50,513 nt of DNA from Microcaldota archaeon (GCA_018304295.1 JAGVWK010000008.1:1-50513); one strand, 5' to 3'. Positions 25,017 to 34,230 are shown, counted from the stretch's first letter. Notes: generated by a model not told the origin, from the letters alone. Numbers and translations are program-made.

Positions 25017-26089
25017 AAATGCTCACCGATTTCTTCCAGCCCCATTTGCACAACCTTTGCCTTCCCAATGCCCTCCAGCAGCACGAAGTTGAGCATCCCG
25101 CGCTCCATTTTCTTGTCCTTGCGCATTGCATCAAGCACTGCCTCCTTTTGCGCATCAGCTTTCTCAAGCGCGCCCGCCTTTTGCATAAGCGCCCCGGCAT
25201 CCCGCGCATCCATTTTCGTTGGCAATCCGGCTTTTTTCAAAAGCTCCTCAAGCCTGTCCGCGTCTTTTTGCGCCATCATGCCCTTTGCAACTGAAATTTT
25301 TGCCGCAACGCACATCCCAATCGCAACCGCTTTCCCGTGGCTTATTTTCCCTTCGCTAATTTTCTCAAGCGCATGCCCAACTGTGTGCCCGAAATTAAGC
25401 TTCCTCCTTTCCCCCTTTTCAGTCTCATCCGCCTGCACTATTTTTGTTTTCACCACAAGGCAATCGTGCACCGCCTTTTCAATCGCAGTCCTTTTGAGCG
25501 AAAGCACCTGAGCGCAATTGTCCTCAAGGAAAGAAAAGAGCTGCGCATCCCCTATTGCAGCGCTCTTTATCATTTCAGCCATCCCCTCCTGCATGTGCGG
25601 ACGCGGAAGGCTCTCCAGCATTCCAAAGTCGCACAGGACGAATTTCGGCTGGCTGAAAGTTCCAATGAGGTTTTTGTAGCCCTTGAAATTCACCCCGTTT
25701 TTCCCCCCAACGCTTGCATCCGCCTGCGCAAGCAAAGTTGTTGGCACAAATCCAAACTCCACCCCGCGCAGATAAGTTGCCGCCGCAAACCCTGCCAAAT
25801 CGCACGCAATACCGCCGCCCACCGCCACCACGCATGAACCCCTGTCAAGCCCAAGCTCAAGGAATTTCCCGTAGAGCAGCTGCACGCTTTCAAGGGTTTT
25901 TGCCTCCTCTCCCTCCCCGATTTCCACAATCCTCATTCCCTTGAATTTTTCCCCATGCAGCGCGCGCACGCGCTCGTCCATCACAAGCACGATTTCCCCA
26001 CCTTGCGCGTATTTTGGAACCTCGCTTGCGCTCTCCCCAAGCACGATTTTTGTTTCCCCTGTTTTTCCCTTTATTTCAAGCACTCTCAT
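25013..26089 (-). CDS. aroB: 3-dehydroquinate synthase (AroB type)
   Basis: 358 aa from ATG 26089; gggtg lies upstream, and the track's GTG at 26095 is less likely. Classical NAD-dependent AroB: GEGEEAKTLESVQLLYGKFL, GGGIACDLAGFAAATYLRGV, PTTLLAQADASVGGKNGVNF, and the metal-ligand region FGHTVGHALE. Together with the DAHP synthase it shows this organism uses the DAHP route, not the alternative aspartate-semialdehyde route found in many archaea. Confidence 0.95.
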   Translation of the reverse strand: MRVLEIKGKTGETKIVLGESASEVPKYAQGGEIVLVMDERVRALHGEKFKGMRIVEIGEGEEAKTLESVQLLYGKFLELGLDRGSCVVAVGGGIACDLAGFAAATYLRGVEFGFVPTTLLAQADASVGGKNGVNFKGYKNLIGTFSQPKFVLCDFGMLESLPRPHMQEGMAEMIKSAAIGDAQLFSFLEDNCAQVLSLKRTAIEKAVHDCLVVKTKIVQADETEKGERRKLNFGHTVGHALEKISEGKISHGKAVAIGMCVAAKISVAKGMMAQKDADRLEELLKKAGLPTKMDARDAGALMQKAGALEKADAQKEAVLDAMRKDKKMERGMLNFVLLEGIGKAKVVQMGLEEIGEHL

Positions 26090-26131
26090 GCGCACACACC
26101 CAATTTTTATAATGCCTTTCCCTTCAATTTT

Positions 26132-26962
26132 TTAATCCCCATTTTCCAGCCCATTCAGCCCGCTCATGCATTTGTGCAATCCCCTAACATTTTTTGCAAG
26201 CTTCTCAAACTGCGCGTGCGTGAGCTGCTGCTCCTTGTCGCTAAGCGCCTCAGTGGGATTGCGGTGCACCTCAACGATTATCCCGTGCGAGCCGGCCGCA
26301 ACAGCCGCCATGCTCATGGGAGGTATCAGGCTTGGCTTTCCGGTTGCATGGCTTGGATCAACGATTATTGGCAAATGCGTGAGTTCCTTTATCACCGGAA
26401 CCGCGCTCAAATCCAGCGTGTTGCGCGTGTAGGTTTCAAAAGTGCGTATGCCCCTCTCGCACAATATCACGTCCGGATTTCCCTCGTTTAGCACGTATTC
26501 CGCGCTTGAAAGCCACTCCTCAATTGTGGAGTACATGCCCCGCTTAAGAAGAACGGGCTTGCCCGCTTTCCCGACCTCCTTTAGAAGCGCAAAATTCTGC
26601 ATGTTGCGCGTGCCCACCTGCAAAACGTCCGCGTATTCATTCACCCACGATACATCCTTTGTGTCCGTAACTTCTGTAATTATCGGCAGGCCCGTTTCCT
26701 CGCGCGCCTTCTCAAGTATTTTCAGTCCCCTCAGCCCAAGCCCCTGAAAAGCGTATGGGGAAGTGCGCGGCTTGAACGCACCCCCGCGCAGCATGTCAGC
26801 CCCTGCCTTTTTTACCGCGTGCGCCGTTTCCAGCGTCTGCTCCTCGGACTCCACGCTGCACGGCCCCGCCATTATTGTGAATCCCTGCCCCACCCTCACG
26901 TCCCCCACGCGCACAATCGTCCTTGCGTTGCCGTTCAATGCGGCAAGCTTTATGTTTTTCAT
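26132..26962 (-). CDS. aroF: 3-deoxy-7-phosphoheptulonate (DAHP) synthase, KDO8PS-like type Ib
   Basis: 276 aa from ATG 26962 ([20 protein letters not shown]) with gggtgg before it. First step of the pathway: erythrose-4-phosphate plus PEP. Motifs [46 protein letters not shown] and [14 protein letters not shown]. No fused chorismate mutase or ACT regulatory domain, so feedback control must come from elsewhere. Follows a 260-nt gap with an 81-nt hairpin. Confidence 0.95.
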   Translation of the reverse strand: MKNIKLAALNGNARTIVRVGDVRVGQGFTIMAGPCSVESEEQTLETAHAVKKAGADMLRGGAFKPRTSPYAFQGLGLRGLKILEKAREETGLPIITEVTDTKDVSWVNEYADVLQVGTRNMQNFALLKEVGKAGKPVLLKRGMYSTIEEWLSSAEYVLNEGNPDVILCERGIRTFETYTRNTLDLSAVPVIKELTHLPIIVDPSHATGKPSLIPPMSMAAVAAGSHGIIVEVHRNPTEALSDKEQQLTHAQFEKLAKNVRGLHKCMSGLNGLENGD

Positions 26963-27080
26963 GTTTCCACCCGTTTTTTTTATCTTTCCAATATTTTCCA
27001 TCCAAATGTTATCACTAACAGTAGTTGCACCGGAAAAACCACACAAAAAAGGATTCAGAAAATTTCAGCGCGATTTTCCC

Positions 27081-27161
27081 GATGGCTAATAGCTAAAGCT
27101 AAAGAAATAGCCGAATGTGCGGAACACTCCGCTCCATGCATTTTCTTTAGCTATTGCCATC
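27081..27161. repeat. 81-nt long hairpin upstream of aroF
   Basis: Arms gatggc..aatagctaaag (27081 on) and ctttagctatt..gccatc (to 27161) pair with small bulges. The centre holds gcgga-acac-tccgc. It lies in the 260-nt non-coding gap between the end of trpA and aroF, on the path of any trp-aro read-through transcript. It may be a miniature inverted-repeat element, an attenuator-like RNA or a processing site; nothing in it is coding. Confidence 0.6.
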
Positions 27162-27222
27162 CAAAATCACGTTTGTGTAGTTTTTGCGGTGCATGTTGTT
27201 TATAATATTATCCCAGCCTGCC

Positions 27223-27969
27223 TCATATTTCCCTTATCTCCCTTGCAAGCCGTCCTATTTGCATAAGCGCGTCCGCCTCACTTTCCTTTTCGCATATGTC
27301 AATTATCCTGCTTCCCACAATAACGCCGTCCGCTCCCGCATCCCTGAATTTTTGCGCGCTCTGCGCATCCGCAACCCCAAAGCCAACGCACAGTTTTTTT
27401 CCGCTTCCCGCAAGCCTTCTCATTCTTTTCACAAACTCCACGCTCTCTTCTTTCACTTCCCCTCGCGCACCCGTAGTGCCTGCAACAGACACAAGATACG
27501 TGAAAAGTTTTTCCCTTGCAAGGATTTTCCCCGCCCGCGTTTCTTTCGTATTTGGCGCGATTAAATTCACAACTGCAATCCCCTCCCTCTGCGCCATCTT
27601 CTCAAATTCTTCGTCTTCTTCAAACGGCAAATCAGGCACAATAATGCCCTGCACTCCCGCCTCTTTCATTTTGCGCAGGAATTTTTCCCTTCCATGCGCA
27701 TATACGACGTTGTAATACGTCATGAAAACAAAAGGCGTTTGCACGCCGTCTTTGCGCAGCCGCATCACCATTCCAAATATTTCCTGCACGCTTGCCCCTC
27801 CCGCAAGGGCGCGATTGGCTGCCCTTTGTATTGTTTTTCCGTCCGCAATAGGGTCTGAGAAAGGTATTCCAAGCTCTATGATGCCCGAGTGCGGCGCAAG
27901 CGCTTTCACAAGCTTTTCAGTAAACGCAATCCCGCCATCCCCGCAGCAAACGTATGGTATAAACATCAT
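27223..27969 (-). CDS. trpA: Tryptophan synthase alpha chain
   Basis: 248 aa if started at 27969 (MMFIPYVCCGDGGIAF), a short N-terminus as in some thermococcal TrpA. The track's start at 28029 lies inside the trpCB 3' end. Motifs: ELGIPFSDPIADGKTIQRA (catalytic Asp), GIIVPDLPFEE, and VGFGVADAQSAQKF (phosphate site) with GVIVGSRI. Cleaves indole-3-glycerol phosphate and passes indole to TrpB. Confidence 0.92.
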   Translation of the reverse strand: MMFIPYVCCGDGGIAFTEKLVKALAPHSGIIELGIPFSDPIADGKTIQRAANRALAGGASVQEIFGMVMRLRKDGVQTPFVFMTYYNVVYAHGREKFLRKMKEAGVQGIIVPDLPFEEDEEFEKMAQREGIAVVNLIAPNTKETRAGKILAREKLFTYLVSVAGTTGARGEVKEESVEFVKRMRRLAGSGKKLCVGFGVADAQSAQKFRDAGADGVIVGSRIIDICEKESEADALMQIGRLAREIREI

Positions 27970-27997
27970 ATTCTCCCCTTCTGCGCGCTCCTGCTTT

Positions 27998-30127
27998 TCA
28001 TATTTTTTCGCCTTCCATTTGCGCAACATGCTGCACGTCCTTGTCCCCCCTGCCTGACAAATTCACAATCACAACCGGCATTTTTCCTGCACCCTTCGTA
28101 GTACTCCCCACGCCACCCAATCCGCTTGCGCCAAGCGCAGTGCGTGCCCCACCATCCAATCCACCTTCTCCAAGCGCAGCCTCTGCAGCAAGCGCACCTT
28201 CCCTTAATTCTTTTGCAAGCTTGGGCAAATATGCGATTGCATGCGCGCTCTCAAGCGCTGGTATTATTCCCTCCATTCTTGCAAGCAAATGAAACGCCTC
28301 AAGCGCTTCCTTATCCTCAACGCAAACATATTGCGCCCTTTTTAGCGCATAAAGGTGCGCATGCTGGGGCCCTATTGCAGGATAATCAAGGCCAGCGGAT
28401 ACAGAGTGCGTTTCCCTTATCTGCCCATCGGCATTCTCAAGCACATAAGTGAGCGTCCCGTGCAGCACTCCCAATTTTGCATCCCCGCTTATGCGCGCCG
28501 CATGTTTTCCGGTTTGCACCCCCTCCCCGGCAGCTTCCACTCCGACCATTTTCACGCCCTCATCCTGTAAAAACGCGCCAAAAAGCCCTATCGCATTGCT
28601 GCCTCCCCCGACGCACGCAAGCAGGCAGTCCGGCAGCCTTCCCTCATCCGTAAGTATCTGCTCGCGAGCCTCCTTCCCTATCACGGATTGGAAATGCGCA
28701 ACAATGGACGGGTAGGGATGCGGCCCAAGCGCAGAGCCAAGTATGTAATGCGTATCCGCAAAATTCGTTGCATAGTCCCTTAGCGCCTCATTCACCGCAT
28801 CCTTTAGCGTGCGGCTTCCTGCCTCCACTATGCGCACATTCGCGCCCAGCATCTCCATCCTATAAACATTAAGCTTCTGCCTTTTCGCATCCTCGCTTCC
28901 CATGTAAACGTCGCATTGGAGCCCAAGCAGCGCGGCAGCAGTCGCAGTCGCAACCCCGTGCTGCCCTGCCCCTGTTTCCGCAATCACCCGTTTCTTTCCC
29001 ATGTATTTTGCAAGAAGCGCCTGCCCTATCGCATTGTTTATCTTGTGCGCGCCGGTGTGCAGCAAATCCTCGCGCTTAAGGTAAATCCTCATTCCTAATT
29101 TTTCGCTTAAATTCCCTGCAAAATAAAGCGGCGTTGGCCTGCCGGCATATTTTGACAAGTAGTGCGAAAGCTGCTTGTTGAACTTTCCGTCTTTTTTTGC
29201 ATCCTCAAACGCTTTTTCCAGCTCTTGCAGCACAGGCACAAGAAGCTCGGAAACATAGGTGCCTCCGAACTTCCCGAACCTTCCGGAACTTGATGCCATG
29301 CATCCGATTTTTTCCCCCGGCGCCCCGGCATCTTTGCTGCCACCTACTGCCTCTGTTTTTGCCGCAGTCGCCCCTTTGAGCTCAAGGATTTTCTTTTTCA
29401 AATCCTGCGCAGTCCATATTGCAGTGCCCACAAGTATCCCGCTTGCCCCAGTTTCCCTAAGAAATTGCACGTCCTCTTTGCCCCTCACGCCGCTTTCGCT
29501 TACAAGCGGCTTTGCAATGTTTGGGAATTTTTCCATTATTTTCTGCGTGCGCCGCAAATCCACTTTCAGGGTTTGCAAGTCCCTGTTGTTTATGCCCACA
29601 ATGTCCGCGTCCGTTTGCAGCGCGCGCTTCATTTCCCCCTCATCATAGCATTCAAGGAGCACCTCAAGCCCAAGTGAGTGCGCACGTGCAATGAATTTGC
29701 GCACGTCAAGCTTTTCCCTCTCCAGCACGCGCATCACAAGAAGCATGCAGTCCGCGCCGCTTGCCGCGGCCGCCTGCACCTGCCTCTCATCAAGCACAAA
29801 ATCCTTGAAAAGGACCGGCAAGCCGGTTTTTTTTGCAATTGCAACGTTCCCCAAGTCCCCCTTGAATATTCTCGGCTCAACAACAACTGAAATCGCATCC
29901 GCGCCGCACTCCAAAAATTCCCCGGCAGCCTGTCCAACGTCAATCCCGCGCATCTCATATTCCCCTGCAGGGGATGCGTGCTTTATTTCGCAAATAAGGC
30001 AGAATTTTCCGCCTGTTAATTTTTCCTTCAACGAACTCCGCTTCACATTTTCCGCTTTTGCCCCTTCGTAGTAGCCCGCCCGCACATTCTCTTTTGCCTG
30101 CGCAATGAATTTGTCAAGAATGTCCAT
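27998..30127 (-). CDS. trpCB: Indole-3-glycerol phosphate synthase-tryptophan synthase beta fusion
   Basis: 709 aa from ATG 30127, overlapping trpD by 14 nt. Residues 1-250 are Trp[15 protein letters not shown] (catalytic Glu/Lys), [34 protein letters not shown]. After a Gly/Ala-rich linker ([12 protein letters not shown]), TrpB follows: [21 protein letters not shown] Lys in [45 protein letters not shown] glycine-rich insert ([18 protein letters not shown]) precedes the C-terminal NLSGRGDKD. The domain pairing skips the TrpA step between them. Confidence 0.95.
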   Translation of the reverse strand: MDILDKFIAQAKENVRAGYYEGAKAENVKRSSLKEKLTGGKFCLICEIKHASPAGEYEMRGIDVGQAAGEFLECGADAISVVVEPRIFKGDLGNVAIAKKTGLPVLFKDFVLDERQVQAAAASGADCMLLVMRVLEREKLDVRKFIARAHSLGLEVLLECYDEGEMKRALQTDADIVGINNRDLQTLKVDLRRTQKIMEKFPNIAKPLVSESGVRGKEDVQFLRETGASGILVGTAIWTAQDLKKKILELKGATAAKTEAVGGSKDAGAPGEKIGCMASSSGRFGKFGGTYVSELLVPVLQELEKAFEDAKKDGKFNKQLSHYLSKYAGRPTPLYFAGNLSEKLGMRIYLKREDLLHTGAHKINNAIGQALLAKYMGKKRVIAETGAGQHGVATATAAALLGLQCDVYMGSEDAKRQKLNVYRMEMLGANVRIVEAGSRTLKDAVNEALRDYATNFADTHYILGSALGPHPYPSIVAHFQSVIGKEAREQILTDEGRLPDCLLACVGGGSNAIGLFGAFLQDEGVKMVGVEAAGEGVQTGKHAARISGDAKLGVLHGTLTYVLENADGQIRETHSVSAGLDYPAIGPQHAHLYALKRAQYVCVEDKEALEAFHLLARMEGIIPALESAHAIAYLPKLAKELREGALAAEAALGEGGLDGGARTALGASGLGGVGSTTKGAGKMPVVIVNLSGRGDKDVQHVAQMEGEKI

Positions 30128-31193
30128 TGTAACCACGCAACTGCTCCAGCTTTTGCATTGCTTTTCCCTCATCAATTGATTTTGCCGCAAGCTCCACTCC
30201 CTGTTTTAAGCTTGCAGCAATCCCGCTTGCATAAATTGCGCCAGCCGCATTGAGCAGCACAACGTCCCGCGCAGCGCGTTCCATTCGGGCTTGCCCCTCC
30301 GCCTGCCCAACAGCCGCTTTTTCCGCATTTGCACCCTCTTTCCTGCCGCCTTTCCCTTCAAGCACGCCAAGAATGATTTTCGCGCTCTCTTGCTTTCCGC
30401 TTGCCCTTATCTGTGCAAGCGAGCTTCTTTGAATCCCGAAATCTTCTGGAACAATTTCGTTTTTTTCAATGCCTTTTCCGCTTGCTTCACAAATTACCGT
30501 GGGCGCGCTTGCTGAAATCTCGTCCATATCCGAGCACACGACAAGCGCCTTTTGCGTCCCAAGCTTTTGCAGCGCAAGCGCAATTTTTTCAACAAGCGCC
30601 TTTTCGTACACCCCGACAACCTGCCTTTTTGCGCCCGCAGGGTTTGTGAGGGGCCCAAGCACATTAAAAACAGTCTTGAAGCCCAACTCCCTTCTCACCT
30701 GCGCAACCGCTTTCATTGCAGGGTGATAAAGGGGCGCAAAAAGGAAAGTTATGCCAATCTCTCCAAGCTGTGCCTGCGCCTGTTTTGCATCAACGCTTAT
30801 TTTCACCCCAAGCTCCTCAAGCACGTCCGCGCTTCCGCTTTTGCTTGAGGCAGCCTTATTGCCGTGCTTTGCAACCCTTGCCCCCACCCCTGCCGCAACT
30901 ATTGCGGCGGCAGTTGAAATATTGAAAGTGCCGCTCCCATCCCCGCCAGTGCCCGCCGTATCCACCAAATTCTCCAAGCTTGTTTCCACCCTCACCGCCC
31001 TGCCCCTCATCACATTTGCAAACGCAACAATCTCCTCAACCGTTTCCCCCTTTGCGGCAAGCAGCGCAAGAAACGCGGCAATCTGCGAAGGGTTAACCTG
31101 CCCGTCCATTATCGCATTGAGCGCGTCCGCTGCCTCATGCCCGGATAAATCCCTCGCCTCTATGAGTTTTTTCAAAATTCCGTCAAATTCCAT
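30114..31193 (-). CDS. trpD: Anthranilate phosphoribosyltransferase
   Basis: 359 aa from ATG 31193 ([18 protein letters not shown]). Motifs: [20 protein letters not shown] (PRPP binding), [40 protein letters not shown] and [20 protein letters not shown]. Near the C-terminus is an Ala/Gly/Glu-rich insert ([20 protein letters not shown]) absent from the usual fold. The track start at 31223 includes duplicated trpG sequence and is rejected. Confidence 0.94.
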   Translation of the reverse strand: MEFDGILKKLIEARDLSGHEAADALNAIMDGQVNPSQIAAFLALLAAKGETVEEIVAFANVMRGRAVRVETSLENLVDTAGTGGDGSGTFNISTAAAIVAAGVGARVAKHGNKAASSKSGSADVLEELGVKISVDAKQAQAQLGEIGITFLFAPLYHPAMKAVAQVRRELGFKTVFNVLGPLTNPAGAKRQVVGVYEKALVEKIALALQKLGTQKALVVCSDMDEISASAPTVICEASGKGIEKNEIVPEDFGIQRSSLAQIRASGKQESAKIILGVLEGKGGRKEGANAEKAAVGQAEGQARMERAARDVVLLNAAGAIYASGIAASLKQGVELAAKSIDEGKAMQKLEQLRGYNGHS

Positions 31194-31222
31194 ATAGTTC
31201 GCCCGTTCATCCTTTTCCGCCA

Positions 31223-31258
31223 ATTTTGCAGAAATTTTCCAACATCAGCTTCCCATCC
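31223..31258. repeat. Downstream copy of a 36-bp direct repeat from the end of trpG
   Basis: Identical over 36 bp to 31405-31440, where it encodes the end of TrpG (DGKLMLENFCKI). This copy lies between trpG and trpD and reads DGKLMLENFCKIGGKG then stop in the minus frame, probably the original trpG end before an insertion or duplication pushed the gene away from it. Confidence 0.85.
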
Positions 31259-31404
31259 CATAAGGGGCGCAGGCTGACCGAACCCGCCCCTTGAGGGTTT
31301 CAACCCAATTCCGGCGCACAAGTCTCAGCTATGGGAACTTATGCAACCTCTCAGTCCCTCTGAGGGTTTCACTCCCTCTTCATTTCCCTCTCCACAATCC
31401 TGCT
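31259..31404. other. 146-bp inserted segment between duplicated trpG ends
   Basis: Flanked by the two 36-bp repeats. On the minus strand it supplies the last codons of current trpG (AGLWRGK) and then non-coding DNA with aaggggcg/cgcccctt arms, tcccata/tatggga arms, and twice gagggtttca. No ORF. Looks like a small structured element or the product of a tandem duplication. Confidence 0.6.
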
Positions 31405-31976
31405 ATTTTGCAGAAATTTTCCAACATCAGCTTCCCATCCTGCGCCATTATGGATTCGGGATGGAACTGCACCCCGAAAATGGGGTATTGCCTGTGGCGC
31501 AGCGCCATTATCTCCCCCTCATTGCTCGTTGCGCATATTTGCAGGCATGAAGGGAAACTTTCCTCCTGCACTATGAGCGAATGGTAGCGCATCACCCGCA
31601 GCGGGTTTGCAACGCCCTCAAATATCCCCTCTCCATTGTGCCGCACAATGCTTGTTTTGCCGTGCATCGGGTTTTTTGCGCGCACCACCTTTCCCCCAAA
31701 AACAAGCGCAATGCCTTGGTGCCCAAGGCACACCCCCAAAAGGGGCGTATTTTTCCCAAGCTCTTCTATCGCCTTTGCGCACACCCCAAAATCCTTTTCA
31801 TTTTCAGGCGCGCCGGGCCCGGGAGAAATCACTATCGCATCATATTTTTCGCGCGCAATCCCTTCAACAGAAATTTCATCGTTCCGTTTCACCTGCACAG
31901 TGTGCCCGAGGCTTCCAATCGCCTGATACAAATTGTACGTGAAAGAGTCAAAATTGTCTATTAGCAATATTCTCAT
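31380..31976 (-). CDS. trpG: Anthranilate synthase glutamine amidotransferase subunit
   Basis: 198 aa class I amidotransferase: LLIDNFDSFTYNLYQAIGSL, the catalytic Cys in LLGVCLGHQGIALVFGG, and the catalytic His/Glu in GVQFHPESI. Provides ammonia to TrpE. Its ATG overlaps the trpE stop (ATGA). The last seven residues (AGLWRGK) come from inserted DNA, and a duplicate of the native end lies downstream. Confidence 0.95.
   Translation of the reverse strand: MRILLIDNFDSFTYNLYQAIGSLGHTVQVKRNDEISVEGIAREKYDAIVISPGPGAPENEKDFGVCAKAIEELGKNTPLLGVCLGHQGIALVFGGKVVRAKNPMHGKTSIVRHNGEGIFEGVANPLRVMRYHSLIVQEESFPSCLQICATSNEGEIMALRHRQYPIFGVQFHPESIMAQDGKLMLENFCKIAGLWRGK
31405..31440. repeat. Upstream (coding) copy of the 36-bp trpG direct repeat
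   Basis: Encodes the trpG segment DGKLMLENFCKI on the minus strand; identical to 31223-31258 at a spacing of 182 bp. Confidence 0.85.
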
Positions 31977-33502
31977 TGCCTCGCCCCCCCGTTTACCGCC
32001 CTTTCGTACTTCTCATCCCCGAGCGCGTTAAGAAGCGCCCTTGCCTTGTTTTCGCTTTCCTCGTATTCCTTTTGCGCAACGCTGTCATGCACAATGCCTG
32101 CGCCGCTTTGCACGTATGCCTTTCCCCTGCTTGCAAAAAGCGTGCGTATGGTTATTGCAAAATCCGCATTCCCGTTGCTTGAGAAATATCCAACCGCGCC
32201 CGCATAAGGCCCCCGCGCGGTTCCTTCAATCTCACCTATTATTTCCATTGCGCGCTTTTTTGGCGCACCGCTCACGGTGCCTGCGGGGAATATCGCCTCA
32301 AAGGTGTCAAAGCAGTCCTTCCCCTGCGCAAGATCTCCTTCCACAAGAGACGCAATGTGCTGCACGTGCGAATACTTGTGCACCTCCATGAACTTCTGCA
32401 CTTTTACGCTTCCAACCGCGGCGACTTTCCCAACGTCGTTTCGCGTCAAATCCACAAGCATCAAGTGCTCTGCCCTTTCTTTTTCATCGGCAAGAAGCTC
32501 CTTTTCAAGCGCCTCATCCTCTGCGGGCGTTTTCCCCCTTGCCCTTGTGCCCGCAAGGGTCGCATAGCTGGTTATTTTGTTTCCCTCCACTCTCACAAGG
32601 TTCTCAGGGCTTGAGCCTATCACTTCCCGCTCCCCGAATTTCACGTAAAACATGTAGGGGGAGGGGTTTGTTGCCTTTAATTTGCGGTAAAACGGCAGCA
32701 GGCTGCCCGAATATTTTATCTCATGCCTTTTTGAAAGCACGATTTGGAACGCATCCCCGGCGCTTATGTATTCTTTTGCCTTTTGCACGTTCTGGATGAA
32801 TTTTTCCCGCCCCACGTTGCATTTTTTGTTGTACATCTGAAAATTCTGGCTTTCAAAGCTTGAGCCTTTCACAAAGCTCATTATTTCCTCAAGCCGCGAT
32901 TCCCCCCTGTGCACGTATCTTATGGAATTTGAAAGGTGGTCGTACACCATTGCATCCTCAAAAATCCCAAACTCAAAATCAGGGAACCCAAGCTCGTCCT
33001 TTACTGCCGGCAGGTTCTCTATGTGGCGCGCATACTCAAAGGAAAAATACCCGACAGCCCCTCCAACAAATCCCGCAGCCTGCCACGTATCAGTTGCGCC
33101 CGCCCCGCTTCCAGCGCCCGCGCCCGCCCGCCTTGCATCCCCTGCTCCTCTTGCATGGTCTTTTGCTTCAAAGCCCGCGCTTCCAATCCCGCCGCCGGTC
33201 CCAAAGCCCGCGCCCCTTCCCATTCCAATTTCGGCTTTGAGCTGCTGCAAGGGCTTTTTTGCCACCTGCCTTTCCCCGTTTACCTCAAAAATCCCGTTCT
33301 TTAGGACAATGTGCTTTTTTGGGGAAAACCCAAGAAAGGAAAAGCGCGCAAGCTTGCGCGGGCCCTCTGCGCTCTCAAGAAGGAACGCATTTTGCGCATG
33401 CTCGCACAAAACGCAATACATGTCCAATGGCGATATCTGCAGCTCCAGCTCCTGCGAATGCATGCCAACGTACATCCCTTTCCTTGCTTTCCATTTTAGC
33501 AC
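31973..33502 (-). CDS. trpE: Anthranilate synthase component I
   Basis: About 509 aa. Allosteric tryptophan site LLESAEGPRKLARFSFLG near the N-terminus. Catalytic chorismate-binding domain: SPYMFYVKFGEREVIGSSPE, ATLAGTRARGKTPAEDEA, HLMLVDLTRNDVGKVA, IFPAGTVSGAPKKRAMEI. Residues about 92-140 form a low-complexity Gly/Ala linker (RRAGAGAGSGAGATDTW). Start is uncertain: GTG 33502, ATG 33475 or ATG 33463. First gene of the trp-aro cluster, with a TATA element about 35 nt upstream. Confidence 0.94.
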   Translation of the reverse strand: MLKWKARKGMYVGMHSQELELQISPLDMYCVLCEHAQNAFLLESAEGPRKLARFSFLGFSPKKHIVLKNGIFEVNGERQVAKKPLQQLKAEIGMGRGAGFGTGGGIGSAGFEAKDHARGAGDARRAGAGAGSGAGATDTWQAAGFVGGAVGYFSFEYARHIENLPAVKDELGFPDFEFGIFEDAMVYDHLSNSIRYVHRGESRLEEIMSFVKGSSFESQNFQMYNKKCNVGREKFIQNVQKAKEYISAGDAFQIVLSKRHEIKYSGSLLPFYRKLKATNPSPYMFYVKFGEREVIGSSPENLVRVEGNKITSYATLAGTRARGKTPAEDEALEKELLADEKERAEHLMLVDLTRNDVGKVAAVGSVKVQKFMEVHKYSHVQHIASLVEGDLAQGKDCFDTFEAIFPAGTVSGAPKKRAMEIIGEIEGTARGPYAGAVGYFSSNGNADFAITIRTLFASRGKAYVQSGAGIVHDSVAQKEYEESENKARALLNALGDEKYERAVNGGARQ

Positions 33503-33536
33503 CCCGCGTAATCTTTAGTGCTATTCTTGCATGCCT

Positions 33537-33572
33537 GTATATATTTAAACCTTTATGCATAAAAGTATGCAT
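33537..33572. promoter_or_regulatory. Divergent trpE / ACT-regulator promoter with operator-like repeat
   Basis: tatatatttaaa (about 33538-33549) can serve as TATA box in both directions: for trpE (minus) and for the ACT-domain gene (plus, ATG at 33571). Overlapping the latter's start codon is atgcata-aaag-tatgcat, a perfect 7-bp inverted repeat (33555-33572). A regulator bound there would block its own transcription and could affect trpE. Confidence 0.55.
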
Positions 33573-34071
33573 GCTTAAGCTGCTTGAAGACTTTTTTGCG
33601 CGCGCGCACGGCAGGAAAATAGTCGCTGCTGAAATGCTGCGCCTTGGGATGCGCGTGGACCCCAATGGCAGGATATACTTTGGCAGCATAGAGACTCCCC
33701 CGGCAAAAATAGCCCGTGCCTTGGGAATAGACAGGCGCGTTGTGATAGAAACAGCCAAAGACATAGCGGAGGATGCGCGGCTTTTGCAGATATTTTCCCG
33801 CCTGCAGCCGCGCGCCTTTATCGCGGACGCCGCCAAAAGCCTTGGCTGCGACGCAATAATAATACGCGCAGAGGCAAAAAAGAAGGACATAGTGTATTCC
33901 GTAACAAAAGTGCTCTCCCAAGAGCGCGTCCTTATCCGCCAAATCGTTACCGACGACCCCTACATATACCCGGACCCGGTGCTCACGATAATAATTGACG
34001 GGCATCTTCGGCCGCAAGTGATAAAGAAGCTGCGCGAGCTTTCCTTTGCAGACAGCATCACCATAAAATAG
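33571..34071 (+). CDS. ACT-domain regulator of amino acid metabolism (COG2150-like)
   Basis: 166 aa from ATG 33571; the track's longer N-terminus is antisense trpE. N-terminal helix-turn-helix (KIARALGIDRRVVIETAKDI) and C-terminal ACT domain (VTKVLSQERVLIRQIVTDDP, LTIIIDGHLRPQVIKKL). The IETPPAKIARALGIDRRVV block matches archaeal COG2150 proteins. Its place, divergent from trpE, suggests it senses tryptophan or another aromatic amino acid and controls the cluster (inference). Confidence 0.82.
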   Translation: MLKLLEDFFARAHGRKIVAAEMLRLGMRVDPNGRIYFGSIETPPAKIARALGIDRRVVIETAKDIAEDARLLQIFSRLQPRAFIADAAKSLGCDAIIIRAEAKKKDIVYSVTKVLSQERVLIRQIVTDDPYIYPDPVLTIIIDGHLRPQVIKKLRELSFADSITIK

Positions 34072-34230
34072 CGCCCCTTCGCCTTTTTTCCAACCTTCCC
34101 GCTTTCCGACGCCCATTCTGTGTTATTTCGTATTTTTTCATTACTTTTCCTGATATATCTATATAAACAACCTATCCACATATTCCCATGCATATGAAAA
34201 ACTACTTCTAAACAACAATAAGGTGATATT

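Noticed and set aside
28126-28452. Long plus-strand ORFs opposite trp and aro genes
   Set aside because: Shadow ORFs from the codon bias of the minus-strand genes; no start signals or motifs.
34072-34230. Small ORF upstream of the 34231 gene
   Set aside because: Holds TATA-like ctatataaac and catgcatatg, but no convincing coding frame; the minus-strand track ORF there is a shadow.
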